From Isoetes taiwanensis (lineage: Eukaryota; Streptophyta; Lycopodiopsida; Isoetales; Isoetaceae): 64,000 nucleotides of DNA. Numbering within the stretch: the stretch's first letter is position 1; the number at the start of each line of letters is the position of its first letter. Below the pieces are notes generated by a model that saw only the letters and a list, made by a program, of their open reading frames with translations, did not search any database and had not been told where the DNA came from. The position numbers and the translations under genes were made by a program. The stretch covers positions 20,321,252 to 20,385,251 of the forward strand of contig JAJEKV010000018.1 in the NCBI GenBank assembly GCA_021234155.1, in the 5' to 3' direction. Positions 34,930-47,489 of this stretch are shown here, piece by piece.

Positions 34930-35390
34930 TTTGAATGTCGTCACCAGTAATATTCCTTGAGAAGTTACTATGTTCTGGCATTTGCTCAAGCCAAATGCCT
35001 CTTCTGCAAGCCCATGTTGGGCATAGGCTGCAACCACAATGATCCGAGAAACAATGACTCTCTGAGGCATTCAAAGATCAGACGCTTGGAATCAGAATGT
35101 TCCATGAAATAACATCATTACAGAGAATAGATTCAAAATCCTGTAGGCATGTTTTGATTCTCCATGCTGAACGTAAGCTATTAGCATGGTATTCTATAAG
35201 AATAAATTAGTTTGAGACATCTGACAGAATAATTTAAAAGCCTTATCAAGGAACCTATGCTAAGCATGACCAACCCATGATACTAAATTTTAAGGCATTC
35301 GCTGGAAAAGGAAGAATGCATCATTAAGCAGCCTATTTTGTGTATAGCCGGCTACTATAAATGTCCAGGAAACTACATTCTTTTTAGACA
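34930..35390 (-). pseudogene. PPR protein gene relic
   Basis: Minus-strand words read in order KNVVSWTFIVAGYTQNRLLN, DAFFLFQRMP, NLVSWVGHA, KAFKLFCQMSQ, NTMLIAYVQHGESKHAY, NDVISWNILI and VVAAYAQHGLAEEAF. These are successive PLS-type PPR repeats (VVSWTxMIxGYxQxG...). Frameshifts and stops fall between most of them. It is not obviously the same gene as the fragment at 4732-4870. It abuts the truncated retrotransposon at about 34810. Confidence 0.8.
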
Positions 35391-38300
35391 CTAGTTGAAA
35401 GAGTACAATTAGCTTCCACTCTGGTTCTCCAAAAATAATGATCAAGAACAAAAAAGAAAAAGAAAATCTAAAATTTTACCTTATGCAATATGCACTACTA
35501 TGCATATGCAGACTGGATTTGTTGCCTAAGCTCTCGGAAAGAATAAATTTGACATAGCCATTTTATGATCTTCATGCACGTTGCCATCACAATGCTAAGA
35601 TGGCAAACTTAACTTCAAAAATATGGCTTTTAAAAGGGAAAAAGTAGTCTCAAAACCAAACATTCTAACCTAGAATAGAGACAAAGCGGGCGGAAAAGCA
35701 GTCTCAAAACCAACCATTTTAACCTAGAATAGAGACAAAGAGGGCATACACTTTCTAGAATAAGCCAAGTCGATTATGGTAGAATAATCACATATAGATA
35801 CCAGTAGCAACGATTTAGCTAAGAATTTCCAATTCCTTATGTTCAATGGCTCACTTGCAAGTGTGATCAATGACTCCTTTTATTTATTCTCGCACAACCT
35901 GGCCACAAATAAAGATGATTCACCACTCAAGAAGTAGAAACATGCATAATAAACCAATAGTAACTCAAAATAAAGCATTTTATAAATGCCATGGCAGGAA
36001 CTTGCAGTGTGAAAATGTGATCCCAAGTGATTATATAATGTGCTAGGATTCTATAAAAATGAATTACTTACAATTAATGAAACACCTTATATTGCATTTC
36101 ACTCATGATTTGGCTATCGATGATGAGCAAGATCACATAAAAATGTCTTTTATGGTAGCTCCTCCTACAAAATCAAGAATACAGATAAATCAAAACAGTA
36201 CTCAGACTTTGGAAAAAAGAGATCACAAGGAGTGGGGCTCTCAATGTAAAAAAAGAAAGAAAAAAAATCATACAAAATGAATTTTTGCAGACAGTAGCTG
36301 TGCTCAAGGGTGCTCAAGGGAGACCTCCCTTCAATTCATAGCAACGACAAAGGCATACTCCAAAAAAATCAAGCAAAAAATTTCAAGAAAACAGAAGGCA
36401 AAAAAAAGCTCTGGCAATTTAAGAAATTTGGCAGCAATATAAGCAGGAAGAAAATCCATGGCACAGCAAAATGATACTGGAACGTCATCAAACACCGAAT
36501 AACCAGTAAAGATCCAGTGAAACTGTGCAAAGATCCTTTGGATACTCTAGCAATCTGCAATCTTGAATCGACCAAGAATGCAAAACGCATCTCAGAATGC
36601 CCAAATCCTAAAGTCAGAGAACAACAACCCTGAAGCGACTCTTCATAGATGTAGGTCATGCCTTCTTTTGTCTTATGTAGCTTCTAAAGCGGCCTCTTTT
36701 TTCGAGTAATCTTGCCACATTCCACATCTGATTTTCTTGCTGGTTCGATAGAAGCACGGTCGGTTGATCATTTCCATTCGTCATTCCCTATCCGAACCCA
36801 CCTAATTTTGTTTGGTTGTTAAATATTAGACTTTTCCAAAAGAAAAGATCAGCCATTCTGGACTCTACAAGTGTTGTAGATTCCGGAAGAAAAGGTCAGC
36901 CTTTGGGAAAGAAGTGCAGAACAATCGAGCTCTAGTTAGCTAGTCGTCTACAATCATGAATCGGCCAAGAAGGCAAAATGCACCTGAAAATGCTCTAAAT
37001 GCAAGCAATCAATGCCCATAATCCAAAGAACTGTAGAAGAGTGCGAAGCCAAAGAAAAATACAAGCAGAATCCTGCAAATGGTTTTGAGAAAACGACACA
37101 CAAACAACATTCTTTGCTATCCACGGATGACAAAATGAACATCACATAAGCCGGTTGTTCAAGAAGCAACGATTTTGTGAACCATAGAAGCAACAACGAG
37201 AGGAAGAAGATGAAAACGGTTTTTCCATAAAAAAATCTTTAATGGATTGCATCTTTTCACGCGCATAATCCAATGGACCACAACAAAAAAAATTTGCCAC
37301 AATAAAATCAACGGCCAAAATCGCGCACAAACTATCATCTTATTTCGGCTTTAGTACTGTATCTAACTCATGTAATTCTTATTGGCAAGATGCTTTTTAA
37401 ATTTAATAACGACGCGTCTAAGTTTTAGCATATTCTGTGTTTCGGGGGGCAAAAATTGCAGTGTTTTGAGAAAAAAAAAACACACAGTCAAGAACAGATC
37501 GTTCCCACGTTTTCTCATCTGGCCGATTTGTGTTGCCGCTTCTCCGATTCTGTGTTGCCGCTTCTCAGATATATAGCCAGACCATTACCCGGCAGATCTT
37601 TTACTGCCAAATCTGGGTAGTATCCTGATGATTCTCGCATGTCAGATATTCTGCTTCCACATTGGATAGCCTGCAAATGAATTGCGGCTGGACAGAGCTA
37701 TGGGCTTTTTAAGCAGTGGCACCACCACCACCAGCAGATCAAGATCTCTGTAAGTCATTCTACGTGTAAACATTCTTATGGTTTTCTTTGGGTATAAATA
37801 GAGTTAGATCGCACAAAGTTTTTCAGTTCATTACCCTGCTTGATGCAAAGCGGATATATTGGGGACGGTTAGCTATGGCTTTGTTTTTGTTGAATCGGTT
37901 CGCCACTGCTGGCCTGGAGCTTAGACATGGTGGGCAAGAAAACGAGCTCTAGCTATGGTAAGAAGGTAATAGGCCTCATGTATTTTGGTTCTGGAAAGAA
38001 AAACCTGTGTTCTAGTTCTTACATTTGCACACTTGCATTGTTTAGGTCTATTGCAGCTTTGGTTGATCAAGAAGGTATACTCTTCGATTGAAAAAAAAAT
38101 TCTAACTTTGTGTTAAAGCTAGAAATAGCTATTTGAAGGAAGGCAGAAATAGACAGAAAATCTTTCTCTGCTTCAGAAGCACTTCAACAAGAAGGCTCCT
38201 GATAAAGATATCTTTGCTTCTTGCTTACTGTTGTGATCTACTGATAGTGCACTTCAACAAGAAGGCTCCTGATTTTCTGAAGAATTAGAACTGTATCATT

Positions 38301-39548
38301 TACAGTCGATGCAAGTTAGTGTCCTTTCATCATATGAGTATGGTCCTTTTTACCTACACGAAAAAAGATTTGTTGGAGGTTTTTGAATTAATGTAGGCCC
38401 TGAGCTATTCCTTTCAGAATATTATTATGACATAGCTTTATTTCTAAATGATTCCATATGAGAAGATTCAGAACAAAAAGGAGATACTCTGATGTCTTCC
38501 GCCGTTGAAAAACTCGCAAGAAGCTGAAATTCTTTATGGCTAATGCATCGCTATGGTAGAAATCAGGAGATAAAAATGCATTAAAAAAGCAAATCAAAAT
38601 CAAGCAAAGTTACAGGCATAGAACCCTAACCTCCAGATGATTTCAGAGCTTCACTTCAGGGCTGAGCAGTAAATAAACTAAGCTTCACCTGGAAGAAAAT
38701 GGAACCTTCTATACTGAAGATGTAGCCAGCTGGATCCACAAACTAAGCCTCACCTTTAAGAAACTGGAGTTTTCTGTAGTATTCAACAGTTGAATTGCAG
38801 CATATGTATGATGTGAATGCCCATGTACCATTTAACTTAGTAATTGGAGTATATTGCACAAACTATATGGTTGATCAGCATAGGAACAAACATAATACTG
38901 TGCTCCAAAAGGTCTACTTTTGATGGTTGCTACGAGCCATCAAATTGTGTCCCATAAATTTGAGACATGAAGATCAAGTAATTGTCTAAATAATGTAGTA
39001 GCAGCATTTAGCAAGCTTGGCGTAAGGATGATTTTTGGCCAGTCTGGCATAAGGATGTTAAAACCAATTTTCTTTGAACTAATTCATTAAAAAATTCAGA
39101 TTTGACGAAACCAAACTAGACAGCATGTTGGCAATATTGATAAGTTGGAGCAGTAAAGGTATGTAAAATTATGTCCTCTTGTTGTACACCCAAGTTCCCT
39201 TTCGTGTTTTATGCATTAAATTTTGCACGCATTTTGACACTTTCCTGACAACAATCTCGAATGAATAGCAAGTTTGACGAATGGACAACAAGCTATATGT
39301 TCACATCATTTTCAACTAGAACAAATTCGATAAAGACAAATGTTCGCGGCGGCCAAGGCCACTGCGGTAAATTTCTTGTATAGATATATATAGATTCTTA
39401 AACCCAATACATCATTTACCATTGGCCCATCAATGGATAAGATTCTAGTAATCTTAAGCAATAATCTTCAGGTATAAGAAATGTGATGTCCTGTTGTATC
39501 TGATGATGTAGCAATTGTCGAATCATTGCTTTTCTCATAAGCTACGTG
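35391..39548. other. Long non-coding stretch with small duplications
   Basis: Structures seen: a 55-bp tandem duplication (35645 and 35700, starting AGTCTCAAAACCAA); a diverged pair around 36547 and 36946 (AATC[T/A]TGAATCG[A/G]CCAAGAA); and a 25-bp direct repeat 70 bp apart (38179 and 38249, GCACTTCAACAAGAAGGCTC). At 39338-39382 is a GC-rich block TTCGCGGCGGCCAAGG followed by GGTAAATTTCTTGTA, matching 58670-58715 in inverted orientation. No gene supported. Confidence 0.5.
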
Positions 39549-40451
39549 TGGCAAAGTCCTAGGCGCTTCACAGTTTTTCCGGTCCAAAAAATGATTTTCC
39601 GGTTCCCAAAAAATATAGCAGGATATACGGCCGATCAAAAAAAGGGCGTATAAGGATTTAGCCGACTCATAATTATATGTGTAGGATTTTTTCCGGTTAA
39701 AAAAAAAAGTTATAAGATTTTTTTTATAAGGGTAGCTAGTATATATTTTCTTTATGGCTTATATTGCTACCTTATATACCTTATGGGTTATCTGAAGCAA
39801 AAGAGTTGGCAGAGTTCTATGGAATGCACCAAGAAGTAGATGGAATTATGGTGAGAGGAATTGTGGACAGTTCTGCATTTATGGAGGAGTTCCAAAGGTG
39901 GAAGATTCTTGCTTGTGAAGAGTGGAGAGGTCGCACTTTCCTTGACATGTGGAGTATTGTAAGTGCTCATTCAAATTGGGTAGAGAAATTTCCAAACCTG
40001 TTACGAGTTGCTTTTATTGGCATGGTGCAATGTTGTAGCACTGCGAGTTGTGAGCGTGGTTTCAGCAGAATTAACTTACTGAAGAATAAGTTTAGGAACC
40101 AGCTCAACATGGACACTCTTGATGCACTTGTTCGCATCTCATTGGAGGGACCTAGTATGGAAGACTTTAACTTTGTTGCAGCAGCTACTCATTGGCGAAA
40201 TGCTGCCAATTACAGGCACATTTTCATAGGATTATGACTTGTTTATGTTAATTTTGTTGCTATTTAATAGGAAAATCAACTATTCTTTGTAGGCTATAAA
40301 TTTGTTTTTAATATCCTTTTATTTTTGAGATTTGAAGGAAATTTTCCGAACCAAAATTTTATTACTAGGATAAATCCCATTCAAATTTGTAGATGCCTGT
40401 TCATCCCACGCCTAGTAGGAAATTTTCCTGTTCGTTTAAAATACTTTGCCA
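39549..40451 (+). mobile_element. hAT-type element fragment
   Basis: The C-terminal transposase frame (39764-40237) is flanked by TGGCAAAGTCCTAGGCG (39549-39565) and, inverted, by CGCCTAG (about 40410) and ACTTTGCCA (40443-40451). These could be eroded terminal inverted repeats. No matching 8-bp target duplication is visible, so the boundaries are tentative. Confidence 0.4.
39764..40237 (+). pseudogene. hAT transposase C-terminal (dimerisation) region
   Basis: The frame carries FPNLLRVAFIGMVQCCSTAS, then CERGFSRINLLKNKFRNQL and LDALVRISLEGP. These are the hallmark of the hAT dimerisation domain (normally ... lxxxxLxxPxSsaxxERxFSxxxxIKtklRnrL...). The frame is open for 157 residues, but the catalytic core and BED finger are missing: upstream of 39764 is AT-rich sequence with Ts and As. 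It is a 5'-truncated copy. Confidence 0.85.
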
Positions 40452-40720
40452 TACACTGCTCATAAGGAACCAGTTTTAAGAGATTATTTATTGTGTTCCT
40501 TTGAGATTTTGAGCATTCCTTATCTTTTTAACTGTCATTTTCATCAGCTGCAATAATTTATTGAACAGAAAAATTTTTTTATTAAAAGCAATTTTTTAGT
40601 CCACTATTCAATGCTTTGAAGGAGGGAAGACTACATCTCCCTCCTCCAACACAATCCCGAAAGATTTCCGGCAATAAAATAAACAAGGAATACACCGTAA
40701 AATGCACTTATGAAGCATTT
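40238..40720. other. Spacer between hAT fragment and kinase half
   Basis: No gene. From about 40575 the sequence matches the 3' flank of kinase copy 1 (GAAGGAGGGAAGACTACATC at 40618; compare 27031). Confidence 0.6.
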
Positions 40721-41268
40721 TTAGTGGTTAGAAGTATTACTATTCTCGGAAAATATCCCACTGCTCTGTATTTCAGACACTGTAGATAGAGAAAGCAGGG
40801 TAGAATTTTTTTGGCGATGATCACCAAAAAACATGGTTGGCCTTGAATGGGGCAGATCTGGAAGTGCAGCTTCAAAATTGAGTATCTGGCAGCATTTTTT
40901 AGTCGTTGGTCTCAGATCTGCATCAAGCTGAGTACAAAGCAACCCCAGACATAAAATAGCTCGCATTTCATCTTGGTTGTAGTCCGAGCAAAGCCTGGGA
41001 TCAACAACTGCAAGCAAATCATCCTTGAAATGGGCCTGCCAAACCCAGTCCAACAGAGAGGAACACTCATCATGGATACTAAGAACAGGTTTTCCACAAG
41101 CTATCTCCAGAAGAAGAATGCCAAAACTGTAGATATCTGATTTCTCATTCGCCTTGCCCAGGTATGCTAATTCTGGTGCAATGTAACCCATGGTGCCCGC
41201 CTTCGTCATGGTCTGCTTTGTTCTATTATCTTTCATGAGTTTTGAAAGCCCAAAATCACCTAAACGTG
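40721..41268 (-). pseudogene. Lectin receptor kinase copy 2: C-terminal half of kinase
   Basis: On the minus strand the frame resumes at RLGDFGLSKLMKD (DFG) and runs through GTMGYIAPELAYLG, SDIYSFGILLLEIACGKP, DLRPTTKKCCQ and the tail SEIQSSGIFSENSNTSNH, stop at 40721. This is the natural C-terminus missing from copy 1. The exon is cut just before RLG by the MULE. The first half lies at 54276-55827. The two sides share the 9-bp CTAAACGTG, the target duplication, so they were contiguous before insertion. Confidence 0.92.
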
Positions 41269-41575
41269 GGAAGTCCGTATATGTCATCCGGGATGTGGTT
41301 TATCCGGACAAATCTGCGGTGGTTTTTCCGGACTTCCTAATCGCCCACCCCATCCCATCCCATCCCATCCCCCCATGGCATGCTGGGGATCCTCAACCCA
41401 TGCCTCATTCAACGTCGCTGCATGGCATACCCGCATGGATCCATGCCAATCTTTCATTAAAGCCTTCCTGCCCACCATGGTACATCAGGTACATCCCTCA
41501 CACCACTCGAACCGCATCCGCCACAAAGGTACATCGTGGACCACGCCACAAAGGTGCAAATCGTACTAGGTCATG
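41269..41575 (+). repeat. MULE left terminal inverted repeat
   Basis: About 290-300 bp match the reverse complement of 53985-54275. The first ~70 bp are identical; later parts differ by small indels. Shared blocks include TGGGGATCCTCAACCCATGC, CATTCAACGTCGCTGCATGG and CTCACACCACTCGAA. The TIR holds its own inverted GGAAGTCC / GGACTTCC pair (start 41269 and about 41330). Confidence 0.9.
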
Positions 41576-41659
41576 ATTAGATTGGCCAACTAACCTGAAA
41601 ATTTAGTACAATGTTTTAATTAAGTGCACTCCTTTAAATAAATAAGTGGTATAAAAAAC

Positions 41660-44605
41660 AAGGTTAATCAGGACATGGTTATTGAGGACAAATATCCTCT
41701 AAGGTCAATCAGGACATAGGTCCTCTAAGGTTAATCAGAACACATGTCCCTTCAGGTTAATCAGGACATAGGTCCTTTAAATTAAGGTTAATCAGGACAT
41801 AGGTCCTATATGGTTATTCATGACAAATTTCCTCTAAGGTTAATCATGACATATGTCCTCTAAGGTTAATCAGGACAAATGTCCTTTAAGGTTAATCAGG
41901 ACATAGGTCCTTTAAGGTTATTCAGGACATAGGTCCTTTAAGGTTATTCAGGACATAGGTCCTTTAAGGTTATTCAGGACAAATGTCCTTTAAGGCTAAT
42001 CAGGACATAGGTCCTATATGGTTATTCAGACAAATGTCCTTCAAAGGTTAATCATGACATAGGTCCTATATGGTTATTCAGGACATGTCCTTTAAGGTTA
42101 ATCAGGACATAGGTCCTATATGGTTATTCAGGACAAATGTCCTTTAAGGTTAATCAGGACATAGGTCCTATATGGTTATTCATGACAAATGTCCTTTAAG
42201 GTTAATCAGGACAAATGTCCCTTTAGGTTAATCAGGACATAGGTCCTATATGGTTATTCAGGACAAATGTCCTATATGGTTATTGAAGACACATGTCCTC
42301 TAAGGTTAATCAGGACAAATGTCCTTCAAGGTTAATCAGGACATAGGTCCTATATGGTTATTCATGACATGTCCTCTAAGGTTAACCAGGACATAGGTCC
42401 TATATGGTTATTCAGACAAATGTCCTTTAAGGTTAATCGTGGACATAGGTCCTTTAAGGTTTATTCAGACACATGTCCTCTAAGGTTAGTCGGGACATAG
42501 GTCCTTTAAGGTTATTCAGACATAGGTCCTTTAAGGTTATTCAGGACAAATGTCCTTTTAAGGCTAATCGGGACATAGGTCCTATATGGTTATTCAGACA
42601 AATGTCCTTCAAGGTTAATCGGGACATAGGTCCTATATGGTTATTCATGACATGTCCTCTAAGGTTAATCAGACATAGGTCCTATATGGTTATTCGTAAC
42701 AAATGTCCTTTAAGGTTAATCGGGACATAGGTCCTTTAAGGTTATTCGTGACACATGTCCTCTAAGGTTAGTCGACATAGGTCCTTTAAGGTTATTCGGG
42801 ACATAGGTCCTTTAAGGTTATTCGGGACAAATGTCCTTTAAGGCTAATCAGGACATAGGTCCTATATGGTTATTCAGGACAAATGTCCTTCAAGGTTAAT
42901 CGGGACATAGGTCCTATATGGTTATTCGTGACATGTCCCTTAAGGTTAATCGGGACATAGGTCCTATATGGTTATTCAGACAAATGTCCTTTAAGGTTAA
43001 TCGGACATAGGTCCTTTAAGGTTATTCAGACACATGTCCTCTAAGGTTAGTAAGGACATAGGTCCTTTAAGGTTATTCATAGGTCCTTTAAGATTATTCA
43101 GACAAATGTCCTTTAAGGCTAATCAGGACATAGGTCCTATATGGTTATTCAGGACAAATGTCCTTTAAGGTTAAACAGGACATAGGTCCTATATGGTTAT
43201 TCAGGACAAATGTCCTTTAAGGTTAATCAGGACATAGGTCCTTTAAGGTTATTCCGGGACACATGTCCTCTAAGGTTAGTCGGGACATAGGTCCTTTAAG
43301 GTTATTCGGACATAGGTCCTTTAAGGTTATTCGTGACAAATGTCCTTTAAGGCTAATCGGGACATAGGTCCTATATGGTTATTCAGGACAAATGTCCTTT
43401 AAGGTTAATCAGGACATAGGTCCTATATGGTTATTCAGGACAAATGTCCTTTAAGGTTAATCAGGACATAGGTCCTTTAAGGTTATTCAGGACACATGTC
43501 CTCTAAGGTTAGTCAGTACATAGGTCCTTTAAGGTTATTCAGGACATAGGTCCTTTAAGGTTATTCAGGACAAATGTCCTTTAAGGCTAATCAGGACATA
43601 GGTCCTATATGGTTATTCATGACAAATGTCCTTTAAGGTTAACCAGGACATAGGACCTATATGGTTATTCAGGACAAATGTCCTTTAAGGTTAATCAGGA
43701 CATAGGTCCTTTAAGGTTATTCAGGACACATGTCCTCTAAGGTTAGTCAGGACATAGGTCCTTTAAGGTTATTCAGGACATAGGTCCTTTAAGGTTATTC
43801 AGACAAATGTCCTTTAAGGCTAATCGACATAGGTCCTATATGGTTATTCAGGACAAATGTCCTTCAAGGTTAATCGACATAGGTCCTATATGGTTATTCG
43901 TGACATGTCCTTTAAGGTTAACCACACATAGGTCCTATATGGTTATTCAGGGACAAATGTCCTTTAAGGTTAATCGACATATGTCCTTTAAGGTTATTCA
44001 GACACATGTCCTCTAAGGTTAGTCGACATAGGTCCTTTAAGGTTATTGTCGGGACATAGGTCCTTTAAGGTTATTCAGACAAATGTCCTTTAAGGCTAAT
44101 CAGGACATAGGTCCTATATGGTTATTCATGACAAATGTCCTTCAAGGTTAATCGGGACATAGGTCCTATATGGTTATTCAGACACATGTCCTTTAAGGTT
44201 AATCAGACATAGGTCCTATATGGTTATTCAGGACATGTCCTTTAAGGTTAATCAGGACATAGGTCCTATATGGTTATTCAGGACAAATGTCCTTTAAGGT
44301 TAATCATGACACATGTCCCTTGAGGTTAATCAGGACATAGGTCCTATATGGTTAGTCAGGACACAAGGTCCTATATGGTTATTGAAGACACATGTCCTCT
44401 AAGGTTAATCAGGACAAATGTCCTTCAAGGTTAATCGGGACATAGGTCCTATATATTTATTCATGACATGTCCTCTAAGGTTAATCGGGACATAGGTCCT
44501 ATATGGTTATTCAGGACAAATGTCCTCTATGGTTAATCAGGACACATGTCCCTTTAGGTTATTCAGGACAAATGTAAGGTTATTCAGAACAATGGTTATT
44601 CAAGA
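41660..44605 (+). repeat. MULE internal array 1 (~26-bp units)
   Basis: About 2.9 kb of head-to-tail units such as AGGTTAATCAGGACATAGGT then CCTTTA or CCTATATGG. Clean runs have 26-bp spacing (AGGTTA at 41889, 41915, 41941). Unit variants carry hyphenated palindromes: AGGACA-AA-TGTCCT, or half-palindromic AGGACATAGGTCCT. Higher-order patterns recur every few units (the order TATATGG / TTTAAGG repeats). ORFs inside are repeat translations only. Confidence 0.95.
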
Positions 44606-47489
44606 TTAATTTGGGTTTAATTTGGTCATGGTTTAGGGTTAATGAAGACAATGATCTCTTGTGGTTAAGTCTGACATGGTCATGGCGGGACCAAAGATTC
44701 AAATATCCGAACATTATTGCTTTTCCCCGCAGCTTACATAGGAGGTGACTCACACCACTTCGTGTTTTGCCAAGTGTCATTACTTGGTAGTGGGGTCGAA
44801 AAGTTACGGGGCCTTTCTTTTGCAACGGCTCTTGGCTATGGCGAAGTGCCCGCACTGGCCCGGCAAGCAATGTGCGCACCATGGCCCGTCGGATCCTTCT
44901 TCGGACTTCGCCGCATGAGACAGATTATGTGGGTTCTAAAACCCCGGCCTGGATGAGGATTCGGAGTCAATCCTCCGAGAAGAAGAGGAGTCGATTTGCC
45001 ATCGACGGAGGAAGCGGCCACGCCCCCTCGAGAGACCTCAAAAATTTCCCACCTCCGGAGAAGGGGCCACGTAAAACAATAATGCATCCCGCCCACAGGA
45101 TAGTGAAGAGGGCAAGGAGGGCCGACCGAATCGGGGAGCCGCCTCCCTCCGTGAGGTTGATGCCTTGCATTCCGAGGAGGACTCAAATAGATGAGGAGGC
45201 TTGGGAGCCGAGGTACTATTACTCCAAGAAGAAAAGCAAGCATTGCCGCTTGTTCCGTGGTTGTGCTTGGTCATCACAGAGGAGAGAGCGACTCCAGAAA
45301 CATCTTGAACAGGCCATGATCGGCATGTTCAAAAAGTGGATGCCCAAAGGTAGAAGAAATGGTGGCGCACCAAACAAAGAGAAGACCAAGCCGCGGACTG
45401 ACTAAATACCTGTGGAAATATAGGATTGATGCTCAATACGTGGAGGGTCAATCGAAAAAGATTTTTGAAGAGGTCGGGTGGTGGATGCGCTTCTCATAGG
45501 AGCCCAATCGGTGGAAAACATGGTCGACGGGTCAAAGAAAAGAGGCAGCCATTCAGAGAGATATGCAATGTGAGTATGTCGAGAGAAGAGCCGAGTGGGA
45601 CAGGGGATAAGAAAAAAAAATGGCCCCGCATAAGAAAAAAAACATTAAAGATACATACAATATTGATTATCAATCTGGACAGGAATGGAATGAGGAGGAA
45701 TATGACAGGAGATAAAGAATTGCATGGAAGAGTTACAGTGCCGAAGGTGTGGGCTGCACTCCAAAGAGAGCCGACTATCTCCTTCGACTCCGGACCAAAT
45801 TGATGAAGCTACGCATAAAAATCACACTCGAAGTATGTTTGGATGCTCCCGTGAAGCCTAAGGAAAAGTTACCGATTCTCGATATGGGGAGCCCAGCTCC
45901 CAAATTCGCAAATCCCACCAATCTTGTCAATCTCAAGATATTGAAGCCCCGCAAGTGCCGCCAAACTCAACACGACAAAGACTAACTCCTCTGAATTCAG
46001 ATTTCTGGCGAGCTTTGATTTTGTGCGTAAGGTGGAGGATCTGAACACCATGTTCAAGTCAAAGATCGAAGAGGAAGGGCAAATCTACCAAAAAGGCCTG
46101 GTGGTCCCAATCTCTCTTATAATTGCCAATGGCCCCTCCATATCTGAAGCCCTTTGTGGGCAAAACGGGGAGAAGAAGAGAAGGGGAATTTGTCATCAAC
46201 ATGGCGCAGAGGCTTCCAGCTTTGAGCATCATGGAACGTAATTGAGAAAACAAAATATAGATTTGCAAGCACCCCGAGAGGATTTAGATGTTTGCCTCCC
46301 GGGTCAACGAGCAATGTGTTGGGTCTTATATGATGTGAGTGTGCTTGACCCTTTTTGTTTGTTGCTGATTTTTAGAGTCTAATACGCTTAGCAAAAAGAA
46401 AGGATTCCCGGTAAGCACAACAATTCCACTTTCAAGAAGAAAGAAAGAAGCATCCGTTCTTTCATCCCTGGCTTTTTAGGTGTTAGATGCGTGAATGGGA
46501 CCGCGCCAGATCTATGGACCAAACTAATCCCTCCAAAACCGGATAATTACCCCTCTTCTAATCGATGCTGTGTGTGCATGAAGTAAGAAACTTCGATTTG
46601 TAGCTTAGCTTACCTCGGAAAAGTCATTCACATCTTGCTTTTCTTGCGGTTCTCACCGAGCCTCTTCACTTACCGTGCCTTAACGATTCATCTTTTAATG
46701 CCGGGGCTCTAGGAATAGATTCTCCTTGACACTTCCTTCATGGCTACACTTTACCGACTCCATGAAGAATCGGCATGGGAAAGAAACCGCCTTTAGCGGT
46801 TTATGGAGTGAGTGCATTCTACTCACGATGTTCTTCCAAATTAGCTAAACTTTTGAATTTACGTCCATGTAGCTTTTTAGATTGAATTGTAAATGTTGCA
46901 TTTGTTGCGAGGAAGTACATCGCAATGGGGCCTACATGTGCCGAAATGGATCATCCACAAAAGATGTATTAGCCCTTGTTGGTGGAGATCACTTATTTGA
47001 ACCTTAGCAAAGACAATGGTTCAAACGACCCGTGGCGTGGAATTTACACAATCTTGTATGCAAAGGCGATTACTTGAGGATTTTGTCGTGAATCTTGCAT
47101 CCAATCCATAAATCTGACACCGAGAGGTATGGCATACGATTTGAGCCTTTGAATATCTTAAGTTCTTTTTTTGTCATAAAGACCCTAGTTGAATATCTTT
47201 GCTTATTTTTATCGTTTAGTCCCGCTTGGTTCAACAAACTTGATGTTAGTAGTTGCAGGAATACCTTCATGTCCCCTAGGGAAACTCCATCAAAAAGAAT
47301 AACATGTAGTGGTTGCCAAGAATTCGGGAAGAAGAGCCCGAAGACAAAATAGCGTGAAAATGAAAATGCTTTTCAATGCTTACGGTAGGTTTATGTAATC
47401 TGAATAGGGTTTATGTGATCTGATCAGGTTTATGTAATCCCACTATTTCCATGTAATCTTAACCTATTTCTATGTAATCTTTCTATGTG
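44606..47489 (+). other. Unrecognised, partly coding-like centre of the MULE
   Basis: A 177-codon frame at 44872-45405 (Arg/Lys-rich, MRTMARRILLRTSP ... NKEKTKPRTD) and broken frames at 45426-46241 (for example RADYLLRLRTKLMKLRIKI, EDLDVCLPGQRAMCWVLYDV near 46275) have protein-like composition but no motif I can name. GC content is higher than in the arrays. They may be a second MULE gene or a captured host gene, decayed. No DDE, SWIM or Ulp1 motif is identifiable here. Confidence 0.35.

Noticed and set aside
36954-37330. Two minus-strand frames of 62-80 codons
   Set aside because: No motif and only a weak duplicated segment; likely chance ORFs.
39549-40451. Complete hAT element with target duplication
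   Set aside because: The flanking 8-mers do not match and the catalytic core is absent, so only a fragment is claimed.
42473-43999. Short frames inside array 1
   Set aside because: Translations simply repeat the unit (RDIGP..., CPLRL...).
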